Shown here: in pieces, positions 10,835 through 22,059 of the stretch | Layout: each line of letters begins with the position of its first letter | Numbering within the stretch: position 1 is the stretch's first letter | Assembly: GCA_033961575.1 (NCBI GenBank) | Contig: CM066732.1 | Span: 49,629,001 to 49,693,000 of the forward strand | Source: Aselliscus stoliczkanus | Taxonomy: Eukaryota > Chordata > Mammalia > Chiroptera > Hipposideridae | DNA: 64,000 nt | Direction of reading: 5' to 3' | Notes under the pieces: generated by a model | The model's input: only the letters and a program-made list of their open reading frames with translations | Told to the model about the DNA's origin: nothing | Databases searched by the model: none | Position numbers and translations under genes: made by a program

Positions 10835-11080
10835 AGTAGACGATATTTATTGAGTACTGCCTGTGCTACAATATATGTATTGTCTCATTTGAATCCCATA
10901 AGAACTCTACAGAGGGGATACTACTATTAATAATATTGTCCTCATTTTATAGATAATGAAACTGCAGATTATGGATATTGCCAACTAGACCAAGGTCACA
11001 TGGAGAGTAGAGCTGGGATTTGAATTTGGATCATCTGGCTCTGTTGCTCATAGGCTCAATGATAACACTCTATTGCCTCC
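10835..11080 (-). mobile_element. MIR copy
   Basis: Antisense MIR: ATATTTATTGAGTACTGCCT, TCTCATTTGAATCCCATAAG, CTCATTTTATAGATAATGAA, AAGGTCACATGGAGAGTAGA and GAGCTGGGATTTGAATTTGG. Confidence 0.85.
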
Positions 11081-11194
11081 CAAGTAATTTACTCTTCTGG
11101 GTCAAGTTGTGGCTGATTCTCTGTGGAGGAGGAGATACTAACGTAGCCAGCTGATGTGCCACTAGTTCTAACTCCTGCTTTTCCAGAGTTGTAT

Positions 11195-11395
11195 TGTATT
11201 AGATGAATGAATTATACATTTCACTATAAGGGCATCTGGAAGAGTTCCAATTTTTTCCTATTATGAGCAGTGCTTCAGTGAACACATTTGTACATACACT
11301 TTGTACATGGGGTGACCTTGGGATGGATTTCTAGAAGTCCCATGCCTTGGACTAAAGGATATGTATGCATCGTTCCATTTGTATAAATACCACTA
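11195..11395 (-). mobile_element. Old L1 fragment
   Basis: Antisense L1-like text: TATGAGCAGTGCTTCAGTGA, ACACATTTGTACATACACTT and GGGATGGATTTCTAGAAGTC, as in old L1 3' regions. Heavily decayed. Confidence 0.55.
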
Positions 11396-11605
11396 GCTTG
11401 CCTACGATTGAGGTCCCATGGTCTGAACTCTAACATGAAAGCTCCTCATTGAGTGGGAGGCTGAATTGGAATTTTGAATCCCAAACTTCTCTCAGCCAAA
11501 ATCCTCACCCCATATGTTCAAATAACAAAATTTTTACCTGTGAAAATGGACTCTCTTTTTGGTTGTTTCCTCTGTGAAAATGTTGATCCCGTTGGGAAAT
11601 AGTGG

Positions 11606-11613
<8 letters not shown>

Positions 11614-11636
<23 letters not shown>

Positions 11637-11731
11637 AGAGGGCAATGTCACTGGCCCTCATATGTAGGATCTGAACCAGGGCCACTGGCGTCCTAAGCCA
11701 GCTCTTAACCAGCGTGCCACTCGGCCGGCCC
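11614..11731 (-). mobile_element. Short tRNA-derived bat SINE (head-only form)
   Basis: Reverse-strand copy: poly(T), then AGAGGGCAATGTCACTGGCC and, at the other end, the head complement GCCACTCGGCCGGCC. TSD AGTGGTGCCTTTT at 11601-11613 and 11732-11744. The long A-tail (over 20) suggests a young insertion. Confidence 0.93.
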
Positions 11732-11744
11732 AGTGGTGCCTTTT

Positions 11745-13145
11745 TAAAAAAAAACTTGAAAGAAAAATGAAAAAAAGATAGTTGTGAAGCTGGAATACAT
11801 TGTATCCATACTTGTCAAGCTTGAATTATAAAAAAACGCTCCCCACATTTGGGAAAATGGAGCCTCTTGTTTTCCCTGCTTGTCTCCATATAATTAGTCT
11901 ACACCTCACAAGACACTGTCTACAGCAGCTAGAACTTCAGAAGGAAAAAAAAAAATGCGTTAAGGCTCATTTTGATGAGAAGACTGAATTCCAAATGGTT
12001 GTTCAGGGAACCAACTTAGATTTCTGGCTGAAACTCAAGATGTTATACATTTGCCTACGTATTTAATATACTGTACTCAGGTTCCCAAGCCTCCTCTGAT
12101 GGAGTTTTTTATTTGTGAGTCTGGGTATTTCTTTCTCCTATAAATGGTTATTTCTCTACACAGATACACGTGGGAGATTATTTAATTAGAACTGAAAATG
12201 TTTTGAGCATGTTAAGTACAATCTAAGTGATAAGTATCATGATCTTTAAATGCTACAATAAGCATTATAGTACATGCCTAATTCACTGATGAGTACTTGG
12301 CATGTCTTTGACAAATTCTTAATAAATTGCTCAAAAGAGCCCTTTAGAAAGTGTCATTTCACACTATATAACTCTACCTCTGATATTTCTCACCCTTGTC
12401 TATCTGCAGAAATGGGAAATTCTCTTGAACATTTTTCTTAACTGATTCTGATTTATGGCTTTCCGTGGAAACTCCCAGGGACTTGTTGCAATATACTGTA
12501 AATGAAATCTGCTAGCTACACAATTTGAAAAGTGAAGGCTGTAGTCTCCAAGTTTGCAAAAGCAGCCCATTTCACCTAGACAATGAATTATGGGATCCAT
12601 AAGTACATAGAAAGCGTGCATCCTGCACTTGGTATGTGTCTTCAAGGGAAAAGCCATATGAATCTAACAAAGACTAGCCTCAGCCCAGATGTCACCTGGA
12701 GGGTATTAGGAGAAGATTTGTAGCAATTTAGTTGATTGTTGGTGTTAGGGGCAGCAAGCAATTCCTTAGCATCAAAGTACTCAATAAATTATCCCTATGC
12801 CCCGATCTCAGACTTTGCAATTAAATTTGGGAGTACGTAAAAGATGCTTGCAAAAATTAATTTAAAATTTTTTTAAAAATTGTGTTAATTTAGGAAAGTC
12901 TGTAGCTGCTGGCAACTCAAATTACTCGAACATGGGAAAAAAGCAACACTGGGGTTTGGTGGGACCATTTATTTATCTCCCACTATGTGCCCCCAAGCAA
13001 GGTGTTCTAACAGCAGATATTTCATTGTATTCATTTAATTTTAATCGTCTATATCTGCATTAAAATATCTGAAGAGATTAAAGATATTCTAATGAGAAAG
13101 GTGAAACTCAAAGAGGTTAAATACATTGTTAGCTAGGGGATCTGG
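11745..13145. other. AT-rich intergenic DNA, nothing assigned
   Basis: About 1.4 kb without a repeat I can name. Frames at 11800-12066 (+) and 12400-12657 (-) have no recognisable domain or exon context. A near-homopolymer AT tract lies at 12850-12890. Confidence 0.45.
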
Positions 13146-13149
13146 TTCA

Positions 13150-13740
13150 CTGACTTTTTAAAAACAAGCTTTTCATTTAGGAATAATTTCAGATTTATAA
13201 AAAAGTCACCAAGATAATATAGAGAGTTCCTGTACATCTGTTATCCCATTTTACCTACTGTTAACATCTTATATAACCGTGGTACATTTGCCAATACTAA
13301 AATTGGTACATTACTGTTAACTAAATCCAAACTTTATTCAGGTTTTATTTAAAAAAATTTTTTTTCCTCACTAATGCCTTTTTCTGATCCAGGATCCCAT
13401 TCAAGAGCCCACATAGCATTTAGCTGTCATGTCTCTTGGTCTGGAACAGTTTCTTAGCCTTTCCTTGTTTTTCATGACCTTGAGAATTTTGAGGAGTAGG
13501 CATTTTGTAGAATGCCCCTCAATTTGGATTTGTCTTAATGTTTTTCTCTTGATTAGACTGGGGTTATGGGTTTTTGGGAAGAGTACCACAGAGGTGAAGT
13601 ATCTTTCTATCACGTCATATTGTGCTATCTTGCCTTCGACATAACTTATCACTGGCAATGTTAGCCTTGATCTCTTGGTGAAAGTAATGTCTGTCTGGTT
13701 TCTGGGGCTACATTTTAGGTCAGTGGTAAAGAGTGTGGCA
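13150..13740 (-). mobile_element. Old L1 3' region, antisense
   Basis: Characteristic antisense text of an old L1M 3' region: ACATCTGTTATCCCATTTTA, GTTAACATCTTATATAACCG, CATGTCTCTTGGTCTGGAAC, TTTCATGACCTTGAGAATTT and GATTAGACTGGGGTTATGGG. Similar antisense copies lie at 29603-29960 and 32650-33480. Confidence 0.75.
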
Positions 13741-13779
13741 ATTGATTAGTGATGTCTACTATGAGCACAGAATTAGGTA

Positions 13780-14035
13780 ATTGTGACACACCATTTTTTG
13801 CAGATGAAGAAACTGAGATTCAGTTAGTAGAATTTCATGTCATTGTGCTTGTGGCTCAGTTATCCATATTCCAAGTGTTAAAAGAAACCGACAAATATTT
13901 GTTGAACGTCTATATTATGCAAGGGTCATATTCTACTTGTGGCTCAGTTATCCATATTCCAAGCATTAAAGAAAAACCCAAATATTTGTTGAACATCTAT
14001 ATTATGCAAGGGCCATATTTATGTTTCTCATTTAG
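13780..14035. repeat. 88-bp imperfect tandem duplication
   Basis: Two head-to-tail copies at 13848-13935 and 13936-14023. Both begin CTTGTGGCTCAGTTATCCAT and contain ATATTTGTTGAAC and CTATATTATGCAAGGG. They differ at a small fraction of positions, so the duplication is fairly recent. Upstream, 13780-13845 looks like antisense MIR (GATGAAGAAACTGAGATTCA). The 109-codon frame over this region arises because both copies stay open. Confidence 0.9.
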
Positions 14036-14475
14036 TAGGCTGAGAGAATGTCGAGGCTTTAGAGGAGACTTAAGATAATCCAATTTCCTCATTTTTTTTT
14101 AAATTAAAAAGTCAAAAACTCCACAAAGAGGGCAAATATACCAGAGCCTCAGAAAGTCACAATTTTTCTTAACCCATAGGAGCCTAGGAGGCAGAGACTG
14201 GAACCTTGACTTCTGACTGCTTTAGTATGTCGCATTCCTGCTTATACCTATTATTGTGCTTATATAAGTAACTTAAGCAAAAGCATCTATGGTATTTTAT
14301 GGTAGTGTCTCTTCCAGGACACCCTTGAAAGCAGCACTTTTCAATGTATAGGACAATAATATATCAAAACGTTTTCTCTCTATCTCACCAAAACATTTTT
14401 GGTTGTTGAGCGTAAATGGATGGTTTCTACAAACAACTGTGGGCTTTCAAAAATTTAATTGTGTGAGAACAATTT
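14036..14475. other. Intergenic DNA with possible MIR trace
   Basis: Only a faint MIR-like stretch (near 14140-14215, CAGAAAGTCAC then GGAGGCAGAGACTGGAACC) is visible. Confidence 0.4.
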
Positions 14476-14479
14476 AGTG

Positions 14480-15420
14480 AGCACGGAGCTAGATGCTGGC
14501 TATACATTAATGAATGAAATAGACATGGTGCCTACCTGAGGACAACTTACAGTCTAGTGGGGTATACATATATAAAATAAAGTAAAATCACAACATAAAT
14601 ACAAAATATGAAGAATGCTATGAAAGAAACAAACATGGGGTGTTAACAAAATGAAGAAGGGTGGGGACCCTAATTGGGGTGGCCAGGAGAGACTTACCTG
14701 AGAAAGTGCTACTTCCTGAGAAGGAATGAAACTTGTCTGAGTCAGAGGGGGTCATGTACATCATGTACCCTAAAAGAGAGAACAGGAGTGGAGTCTGAGG
14801 AACTGGCGGAAAGTCTGCAAGGCTGGATTTTAGGAAACCACCGAGCAACAGATGTGTCATACCCTACCCATAGCCCCATGGGCCCTCGTGGGCCCGTGTA
14901 CAGTGGGGCTCTCCCTGGCATGCTGGGCTAGCCTACTGGGCAGGCTAGAGGAGTCAGGGAGTCGATGTCCCAGGAGCTGTCCTCACTATGATGAGTGGGA
15001 GTTGGCGGGATTATGGGAGGCATATTTAGTGTTCCCTCTATCTCCTGGAAGTCCTCAGGGGGATTGAGCGTCAGTAGCCCACTGAGGCAAGCTGCTTGGT
15101 AACATACCTTTCATTGGCTTGTTTCCCTTGACTGCCTTCCATCCTCATTCCTTTATCATTCCCCATTCAAATAAGCTACTTGGACTCATGTTCTATTTCA
15201 CGGTCTCATTTGGAGGAACCCAGCTGAAGGTCAATGGCCAGGGTGATATGAGCTGAGGTTAGAGATGTAGGCAGAGGCTCATCCATGCAGTGCTTCTCAA
15301 GCTTTGTAAAGAAGTTTGAATTCATTCTACATTCAATAGGGAACAACTGAAGGATCTTAAGAAAGAAGTGGTTTGGTTAGATTTCAGTTTTAAAAAGGAT
15401 ACTTTAAAATGTAGATTAGC
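14480..15420 (-). mobile_element. Degraded L2 LINE, antisense
   Basis: The order matches a reverse-complemented L2 3' part. A TGAGCACGGAGCTAGATGCT end is followed by ACTTACAGTCTAGTGGGGTA. Farther on comes the TTTGAATTCATTCTACATTC ... AAGAAGTGGTTTGGTTAGAT segment near 15315-15385. The middle (14870-15200) is too diverged to assign. Frames here are not genes. Confidence 0.6.
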
Positions 15421-15429
15421 CTTAGCATT

Positions 15430-15590
15430 ATGGATTTCGAAGGCACCTTAGTGACACTCTATTTGAACCCTTACTTTATAGGCAAAGAAAGTGAGATCCA
15501 TAGAAGGAGTGACTTGCCCAAAGTCACACAGTTGTAGAAATAAGAGTTAGATCTCAAGACCTGTCTCCTAACTATCTAGGGCTCAGTGGA
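15430..15590 (-). mobile_element. MIR copy
   Basis: Antisense MIR core: ATAGGCAAAGAAAGTGAGAT, GAGTGACTTGCCCAAAGTCA and CACAGTTGTAGAAATAAGAG. Confidence 0.75.
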
Positions 15591-16145
15591 GGCTCTTTGG
15601 CTCTGATAACCTCTTATGGTACTTTTACACAAGACAGCATTTGCTAAGGAAAGCAATATGAAGTTTAATTCAATATTGAAGTTTAAATTCAACATTGTAC
15701 TGCAGAGGACAGCATTAGATAATTACCATGTCATGTTAGACAGTTGAAATTACAGGGGAGAAACACTGTTAAGACACTGTCCCAGTTATTAAGTATTAAA
15801 GACACTGAAGATTTTTGCTTTGTGGTAAGTACCAGGATAGAACATGATAACCATTCGCAAATATTTGTAAAGGTGTAGACAAATGAAGAGGGAGAGAAAG
15901 TATTTAGCTTAGAACAGTGGAGGAAAGCTTGAAGTAATGAAGTGGAACAAAAAGGAAATATTATTAGTTGATAGTGGGAAAAGGCTCTTTTCAATGAGAG
16001 CCAGTCAGTTGTGTTAATGCCCAAACTCCATGGTCTAAGTGAGCCTTAAGAAGTGTTTGAAATGAAAAATTAGAATTAGAAAGCTTTATACTGGCACTTA
16101 TTTCTTGGGTTTCTTGAAACTGTTTTCTCTTATCCCCTAATTTTT
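15591..16145. other. Intergenic DNA, nothing assigned
   Basis: AT-rich single-copy sequence. A short internal echo is visible: GAAGTTTAATTCAATATTGA followed by GAAGTTTAAATTCAACATTG at 15660-15695. A 97-codon minus-strand frame lacks recognisable features. Confidence 0.45.
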
Positions 16146-16287
16146 TTTTTTTTCAGCTGAGCCATCCTGCCACCTGTTGGCAGCTCAGCGGCAGCTCAGC
16201 TTGGGCTGGGCACCGAACTGCTGTTGCTCAGAGCTCAGCTCACACTCTCGAGCGAGATCTTAACCAACTGAGCCACTTGGCCAGCCC
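16146..16287 (-). mobile_element. Second bat SINE type (VES-like, about 140 bp)
   Basis: Reverse-strand copy. Read on the minus strand the head is GGCTGGCCAAGTGGCTCAGT, followed by GAGCTCTGAGCAACAGCAGT and a GTGGCAGGATGGCTCAGCTG end with poly(A). The body differs from the other SINEs in the window. Flanks TCCCCTAATTTTT and CCCCCTGACTTTTT look like a slightly diverged TSD. A second copy is at 45259-45402. Confidence 0.85.
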
Positions 16288-16299
16288 CTCCCCCTGACT

Positions 16300-17284
16300 T
16301 TTTAAACACATTTGCTGTACATATGAGAAGCAATTAATTTACAATGGAAGATGTATAAAGCTGTTTGGTCAGTTTTATGATTGACCAAGTCCAATTTCCC
16401 TCTTATCAAACAGACGGGTAAATAATTGGATTACAAGCCACTGTTCTCTAATTATGTTTCATTCACAGATTGTGATATTAAGAGAGACGATATTACCATT
16501 GTTAACTACTTTTACAATGTTTTAACAGTTTCACAATTTTAAACTACAGAAAAGTGTCAAGGTTACTGAAATATGATATCTTCAGTGGAAGATAAAACTT
16601 TCCAGTGTGAGTTTGAATGGTTAACATTACATTTTAAAAATATGAAACAAAACAAAAAATGATTGGCTTTTACCTTAGTTGTTTTCAGTGGATTTAAGTG
16701 GTTATACTGAATATGATTCCCTGGTAATCAAGGCCATTTTTCTTTATTTTATTTGGATTTGTTGGTTATTCCAGCATCAATCAATTCACCTATTAAACCT
16801 ATTAAAGTAACCACACTCTGTTCATCCAAGAAAAAATACCCAGAATCCTCAGGTCCCTTCAGTTTGGTGGGGTCCTCTAAGGATAAAGTGTTACAGATGG
16901 GAATGAGCAGCTCCTCTCTGCTGACTGACCCCCTTCCCAAGTTGTTCTCAGTGTTCTCATTGAATATAACTTCTTAGCACACTGTTTGCTTTGTCTTCAG
17001 TTAAGAGCCAGCAAAATAGATGTTATAATTATATCTCCTTTAGATGATGCCTGTTTGATTAAGGGCTGAGCTGAAAATATACTCTACATTATCATATGAA
17101 AAAGCCACATAAAGAGGCTTGTCTTCAAACTGCCCAGTGAACCCTGCCCCAAGTAACTCTAAATGAAGCGACAAAGTGCAAAAAAAGGCGAGCGCACTTA
17201 CTTGACCACAGACCCTTTGAAATATCACTTTGATGAATGCAAACACATTTATCATCTGAACTAGAAGATGTTTTATGTCACGAT
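16300..17284. other. Intergenic DNA, nothing assigned
   Basis: AT-rich single-copy sequence. A pair of frames at 16749-16977 lie on opposite strands of the same bases and cannot both be real. Neither resembles a known protein. Confidence 0.45.
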
Positions 17285-17780
17285 CCCAGCGAAGGGTGTT
17301 TTAGCTGAAAAAAATGGAAACCCACACTAAGCTAGCTTAAACAAGAAAGGGGCTTTATTAGATGTGTACAAGGGTGTGTGACAGAATCTGGGATTAGAAT
17401 GGAGAAAACCGTCCAGAACCAAGGCTCATTCTTTTGGTTTTCCTCTGGGATCATGTGGTCTCTCCTCTCTGTCTTTCTTCCTGTAACCTCCTCACTCTCC
17501 TGCTGAAGCTGGACTCTCTTTGCTGCTTCTTTCTGTGTCAGCCCTACAGCTCCCTGCTTTGTATCATCTCAATGTCGAGCCTCAGATTAGCATCTCTCAG
17601 TCTCAGTTCTAAATTCTGGGAGAGGAAATCTGGTAAGTCCAGTTAGGGCCATGTCCTCTCCTGGTGTACAGAATGGTGGCAGTGGGTGACCGTTCATGTT
17701 CTCTAAACATGGCTGCCAGGTCTCAAGCTGTGGATAGAGGCAGTTCTCTGAGAAAAGGGATTGTTGCAGGTACTAGGAGG
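17285..17780 (+). mobile_element. Old interspersed repeat, unassigned family X
   Basis: Starts near a GAAACCCACACTAAGCTAGC core, continues with AAGAAAGGGGCTTTATTAGA and a long pyrimidine-rich region, and ends near GGCTGCCAGGTCTCAAGCTG. The same family appears to recur at 47990-48510 and about 42100-42215 (+), and in the opposite sense at 41255-41540, 43390-43810, 56060-56490 and 59255-59680. I recognise the family but not its name. Confidence 0.5.
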
Positions 17781-17814
17781 TGTTTACTCTAAATATCTTC
17801 AGATTATGATGCAT

Positions 17815-18170
17815 GTATTCAGTTACTCATTCATTTGACAAATATTTACTGAATACTGACTGTGTGCCAGGCACTAGGGATACAGAAAAGAACCAAAAGA
17901 ACTTTGTTTTCACGGAGAAAACAAAGCAGACACAATCCCTGACCACATGGAACATTCTAGAGTGGGGAAACAGAAGACAATAAATAAGTAAGTATAACAG
18001 AGAGATCATAAAAAGTGACAAGGACTATAAAAAAAAATCAGGAAAGGGGAAAAGGGAGTGCCAAGAGGTTGGGGAGGTGTGATTTTGAAGGGTTTGGTCA
18101 GAAATGCTTTGCTAAATGGGTATTATTTGCACGAAGCATGAAGAAAGCCAACTGAGGAAATCATGGATAT
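17815..18170 (-). mobile_element. L2 LINE 3' part, antisense
   Basis: Reverse-complemented L2 3' end: CATTCATTTGACAAATATTT, CTGTGTGCCAGGCACTAGGG, GAGAAAACAAAGCAGACACA and CTAGAGTGGGGAAACAGAAG. No coding capacity remains. Confidence 0.8.
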
Positions 18171-18236
18171 TGGGTGCTTGATTCTGAGTTTTTTTTTATT
18201 AATCCCCAACAAATCATAGGATGACCGTTTAAAATA

Positions 18237-18369
18237 CAGAAGGGGACAAAAAATATATATACACATTTTACAAAAGGAAAAAAACTGTATTAAAATTATA
18301 ATACTCAATATATACCAAGAACAAAAGATGAATGTGAGTTATGTGTATACATTTCTTTGGCACTCCTGG
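18237..18369 (-). mobile_element. 133-bp mariner-derived MITE, copy 1
   Basis: Inverted termini flanked by TA on both sides (18235-18236 and 18370-18371), the mariner target signature. The right end reads TGTATACATTTCTTTGGCAC, and the left end is a diverged complement. The interior (AATATATACCAAGAACAAAA) matches the 135-bp copy at 46166-46300 in the opposite orientation and part of the longer copy at 41546-41783. It is non-coding. Confidence 0.85.
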
Positions 18370-18371
18370 TA

Positions 18372-18870
18372 TATATTTTTTTCCTTTGAAGTTCATTACA
18401 GAAATGTCTTTTTCTAAAAAATAAGGGCTTTCCTGTTAATTCACCATTTATATTTGCCGATCATCTCAAGGGCCTGTCCTTAAGGATCTTAGTTACAAAT
18501 CATGTGTCCTTATATTTCAAAATTAAGTAATGGACAATGCCAGTATTGGTTGGCGAAAACAAAGCAAACAAACAAACAAAAGGATAAGCTCCAAGTCTCA
18601 CCCTTGAAAAAGGGAAGAGTGAAAGTCATGCAAATCCAGCCAATAGGCACAGATTCTATTGAGAAGCTTCGTGAGCTGTGAGTGAGAGGGTGAGGGCCAG
18701 GTCTGTCAGACAGCCTCGGTATTTCCAGTCAGATGTGTCTGGACAAGAGCCAGTTGTACGTTTTTATAAGTTCTATTCACTTACTATTATTTAACAGACA
18801 ATGAGAGCTGGAGCAAGGTAAAAATTCTTAAATCTTGATGGCTGTGTTTCTATGTGGTTATCACTTTCTC
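18372..18870. other. Intergenic DNA, nothing assigned
   Basis: Single-copy sequence with a short (AAAC)n run at 18558-18580. No exon is supported. Confidence 0.45.
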
Positions 18871-18874
18871 ACTT

Positions 18875-19320
18875 CAAAAATGGATGGTGGCACACCATGT
18901 TAATAGCAACATTATTCACAATAGCCAAGAGGTGGAAGCAACTCAAATGTCCATCGATAAAGACGATGCAGTACACTGGAATATTATCCAACCTTAAATC
19001 AGGAAAGTCTGACACATGGTACAACGGGGATGAACCTTGAAGACATGATGCTAAGTGAAATAAGCCAGTCACAAAAAGTCAAATATTGTATGATCCCACT
19101 TATATGAGGTATCCAAAGTAGTCAAATTCCCAGAAACAAAAAGTAGATTTGAAGCCATCAGTAAATGAAGGAGTTGTTGCCTAATGGGTATAGAGTTTAA
19201 GTTTTGCAAGATAAAAATTCTGGAGATTGGTTGTACAACAACCTGTATATAGTTAACACTCCTTAAATATACGCTTAAAAATGGGTTATGTTATGTGTTT
19301 TCTTTTTTTACCATGATTAA
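18875..19320 (+). mobile_element. Old L1, end of ORF2 plus 3' UTR
   Basis: Begins in the ORF2 3' part (AACATTATTCACAATAGCCA, AGGTGGAAGCAACTCAAATG, ATGCTAAGTGAAATAAGCCA, TATTGTATGATCCCACTTAT) and runs into the 3' UTR (GATTGGTTGTACAACAACCT). Overlapping frames on both strands at 18852-19072 are remnants of reverse-transcriptase-protein sequence or its complement. The copy is truncated and dead. Confidence 0.85.
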
Positions 19321-19685
19321 AGAGACGAATAATGGGATGGAAAGATATAAACTGATAGCTGTACCAGCCCTGGGTTGTTTACCTCTAGACTTCTTGTTAT
19401 GTGATGAATATAAAACCCTAGCTTAGTAGTTCTTTTAAAAAAGTAGATGATGGCTTCCCAAAGTCTACTGATTTCCAGGATTGTCATCAAGACCCTCCAT
19501 CAACTGATCCTAAAATTTGGGTCCCGTTTTATCCTTTCATTCTCCAGAAGCCTTAGCCAGTCTGGGCCATTTAGTGTTCCAAGAGCTTGGTGCAGCCCAG
19601 ACTCCAGACTCACCTTTTGTGCTATCTCCTTCAGCAGACTTTCTTGGTACCAGTATTTGGGACACTTTTCCCATTCTTGGTGCCC
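19321..19685. other. Intergenic DNA with a possible L2 upstream part
   Basis: Pyrimidine-rich sequence that may be a decayed extension of the L2 3' end that follows. Three overlapping frames (62-92 codons) here share no known domain. Confidence 0.35.
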
Positions 19686-19689
19686 TTAT

Positions 19690-19860
19690 TTCTTATGGTG
19701 CTTAGCTCTTTCTATCTTGTATTGAAACTTAGGTATAGATCTTTTCTCCCCAATTACATTGTAAGTTCCTTGAAGTCAGGAAACATGATTTTTAAGTTAC
19801 GGTATCTTTCGTGCACCATTCAAGGGCCAGGCACATAGCAAGTTCTTGGAATGCAAACCA
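19690..19860 (+). mobile_element. L2 LINE 3' end
   Basis: L2-type ending: CATTGTAAGTTCCTTGAAGT, CAGGAAACATGATTTT and GGGCCAGGCACATAGCAAGT. Confidence 0.65.
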
Positions 19861-20061
19861 ACCGATCGAGAACAAAAGTTTCCATCAAGGCTGAAATGGA
19901 AATGCATAGGCTCCTAATATTATAACACTAAATCTATTTGTTACATTTTATTTTCAAGTTTGGATATATGGCATGTTGATATGAATCAAATAAACATCTC
20001 TAGGGTCATATTAAGGATGGAGTTCTGTGAAGTCAAGGGGATTAACTGCTTGGTTATTCTT

Positions 20062-20613
20062 TTTTAAAAAATGATTTTATTGGGGGGCCGGCCGAGTGGC
20101 GTGGTGGTTCAGCGCTGGCTTGAGACGCCAGCGGCCCTGGTTCGGGTCCCACATATGAGGGCCAGTGACACTGCCCTCAAAAACAAAATACTTTTTTTAA
20201 TTGGGGAATTGGGGGAGGGGAACAGCGTTGGGGAATCAGGGAAGGGGAACAACAGGCAAGTTGCTGTCTTTTTTTGTTCTTCAGTCTAGTTGTGGTGGAC
20301 GTTGCTTCACTGGCCTATGTTGGCATTATCATTGTGCTCTTCTCGGGTGAGGCAGATCGGTCGCCAGCCTCTGGATGTCCTTTCATGGAAGCTATTGGCA
20401 GCTCACACTGGCTGCCGGCCACTCACTGTAGCCCATAGCAGCCCACTGCAGCAGGGCTGCAGCCTACACCGTCGCCGGGGCTCGAAGCCCAGCTCTAGGT
20501 GGAGCTGTTTTTAGCTGTAGAGGGAAGTGTCACTGGCCCTCATATGTGGGATCCGAACCGGGGCCGTTGGCATCCCAAACCAGCTCTTAACCAATGCACC
20601 ACTCGGCCGGCCC
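20062..20613 (-). mobile_element. Long bat SINE, interrupted by a short SINE
   Basis: Reverse-strand long form. Its 3' tail complement (GATTTTATTGGGG) starts near 20072, the body resumes at about 20197, and the tRNA-like head ends in CCACTCGGCCGGCCC. TSD TGCTTGGTTATTCTT at 20047-20061 and 20614-20628. The body has one fewer 20-bp internal unit than the other long copies. It must predate the short SINE lodged in its tail. Confidence 0.93.
20085..20190 (+). mobile_element. Short bat SINE nested in a long SINE
   Basis: Plus-strand head-only form (GGCCGGCCGAGTGGCGTGGT ... CACTGCCCTC and an A-rich tail). It sits in the tail region of the reverse-strand long SINE, whose sequence continues on each side (GATTTTATTGGGG left, TTTAATTGGGGAATTGGGGG right). 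The repeated TTTATTGGGG/TTTAATTGGGG text is the probable TSD. Confidence 0.9.
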
Positions 20614-20709
20614 TGCTTGGTTATTCTTAATCATTAGCTATTAAGGCTAATAACACAGAATTGATCATTTTTCCATATGGTAATTTCATCATATAGACCA
20701 GATGTATTT

Positions 20710-20790
20710 TCCTTCCTTCCTTTCCTTCCTTCCTTCCTTCCTTCCTTCCTTCCTTCCTTCCTTCCTTCCTTCCTTCCTTCCTTCCTTTCT
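20710..20790. repeat. (TTCC)n microsatellite
   Basis: About twenty CCTT units with one TTTCC interruption. The Lys/Glu/Gly-repeat frame on the minus strand over this tract is an artefact. Confidence 0.97.
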
Positions 20791-21415
20791 CTTTTACAAT
20801 AGGAAAACCCCTATCTTTAACACTAATTTTATGATAGTAGTACTTTTGTATCTGGGGACAGGGAAAATGCACAAAAATTGAACTATGACAAATTCAGTGA
20901 TACTTTATCTTGTTAGTCATAGCACCATTTACATGTATTTGAAAAACAGCAAAATTTGTTTGTGTGATACATAGTATTTCTCCCAACAAGAGATAATCAT
21001 GCAATACACATAGATTTTCAGAGCCCTTTCCAATGGAATCATTGATATAAATATCAATTGACTAAGAAATATCTATCAAATTGTCTAGCTTTTGTGATGA
21101 AAGCCTAGCAAGATTCCATTCCAACACCTTTCAGCTAAATGCATTACTTTTCATATCTACCTTCTCTGGGCAGGATATTAAGTCTTTGCCCTCATAATAC
21201 TTGGGGAAATCCTTCACTCAGAGTTGGATATGCCTTATACAATGAAGCGTGGATTGTTTACTAATAGTTAAGGTAAAGAAACCCATGTCTAGCCAACTAC
21301 AAATAACTTCATGACAAATACAGTGGATCTGGTGTTGATGGCCAAGACCTCCTTACTGGATCTGGTGAAATTCTTGCTCTGACATGCCTGCTTTTTGTTT
21401 AATTATCTGACATCT
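20791..21415. other. Intergenic DNA, nothing assigned
   Basis: AT-rich single-copy sequence without a visible exon or repeat. Confidence 0.45.
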
Positions 21416-21419
21416 GCTT

Positions 21420-21660
21420 TTGTCACATGGGTCCTCTTCTGTGTCTTCTACCAACCCCCATCCTTTAGCTCTCAGTATAAAGCCCACTTCCTCATGGAGG
21501 CCTTGCCTGCTTTCCCCAAGCCCAGGAGACTTCTGCTTTTGTCACATTGTAATTCCACCATCGAGATGGTGTGTCACGGAGAACAGGCTTAGTCTCTTAC
21601 ATGTTTGTATCCTTAGCACATAGTGGCTGATCAATACATGTTTGTTGACTAAATTAGTGA
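21420..21660 (+). mobile_element. L2 LINE 3' end
   Basis: L2 text in order: CACTTCCTCATGGAGGCCTT, GCCTGCTTTCCCC, TTAGCACATAGTGGCTGATC and ATACATGTTTGTTGACTAAA. The two overlapping frames over 21395-21623 lie in this element. Confidence 0.8.
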
Positions 21661-21789
21661 ATATCCCCTGTTGTTTCATATTGAACTCTCTATATTGGGC
21701 TGATTAATTAATTGTAGAACCATCTCAACCTCAGTCTAACAATTACTCCAAAGTCAGACCTAAAATATGGTCTTAATTAATTGTATTTG

Positions 21790-22055
21790 CCAAGAGCTCC
21801 TATGTCTGTTTTTATTTATGACTGCCCATGTTTGTACAAATGTTGCAATCCATTCGTCTCCTCTAATATGTGATCTGAACAGGGTCCTATCTCTGTTCAC
21901 TGCTACACAGTTATTTTTCAATAGCTTTTTGCCCTTTGGAATATGGGTCCCCAGAGGGCAAGGCCTTGTTTATCAGGTTTCTGTGATTGTCCCAGCACCT
22001 ACAATGTACATGGCAGTCCCCCAACACATATTTATCTACAAGTAAATGACTGTTG
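21790..22055 (+). mobile_element. Probable L2-like 3' end
   Basis: A weaker match: GTCCCCAGAGGGCAAGGCCT, TGATTGTCCCAGCACCTACA and an ATTTATCTACAAGTAAATGA end. Confidence 0.4.
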
Positions 22056-22059
22056 ATTG

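Noticed and set aside
20710..20790. CRISPR-like regular repeats
   Set aside because: Tetranucleotide microsatellite with no spacers; the genome is mammalian.
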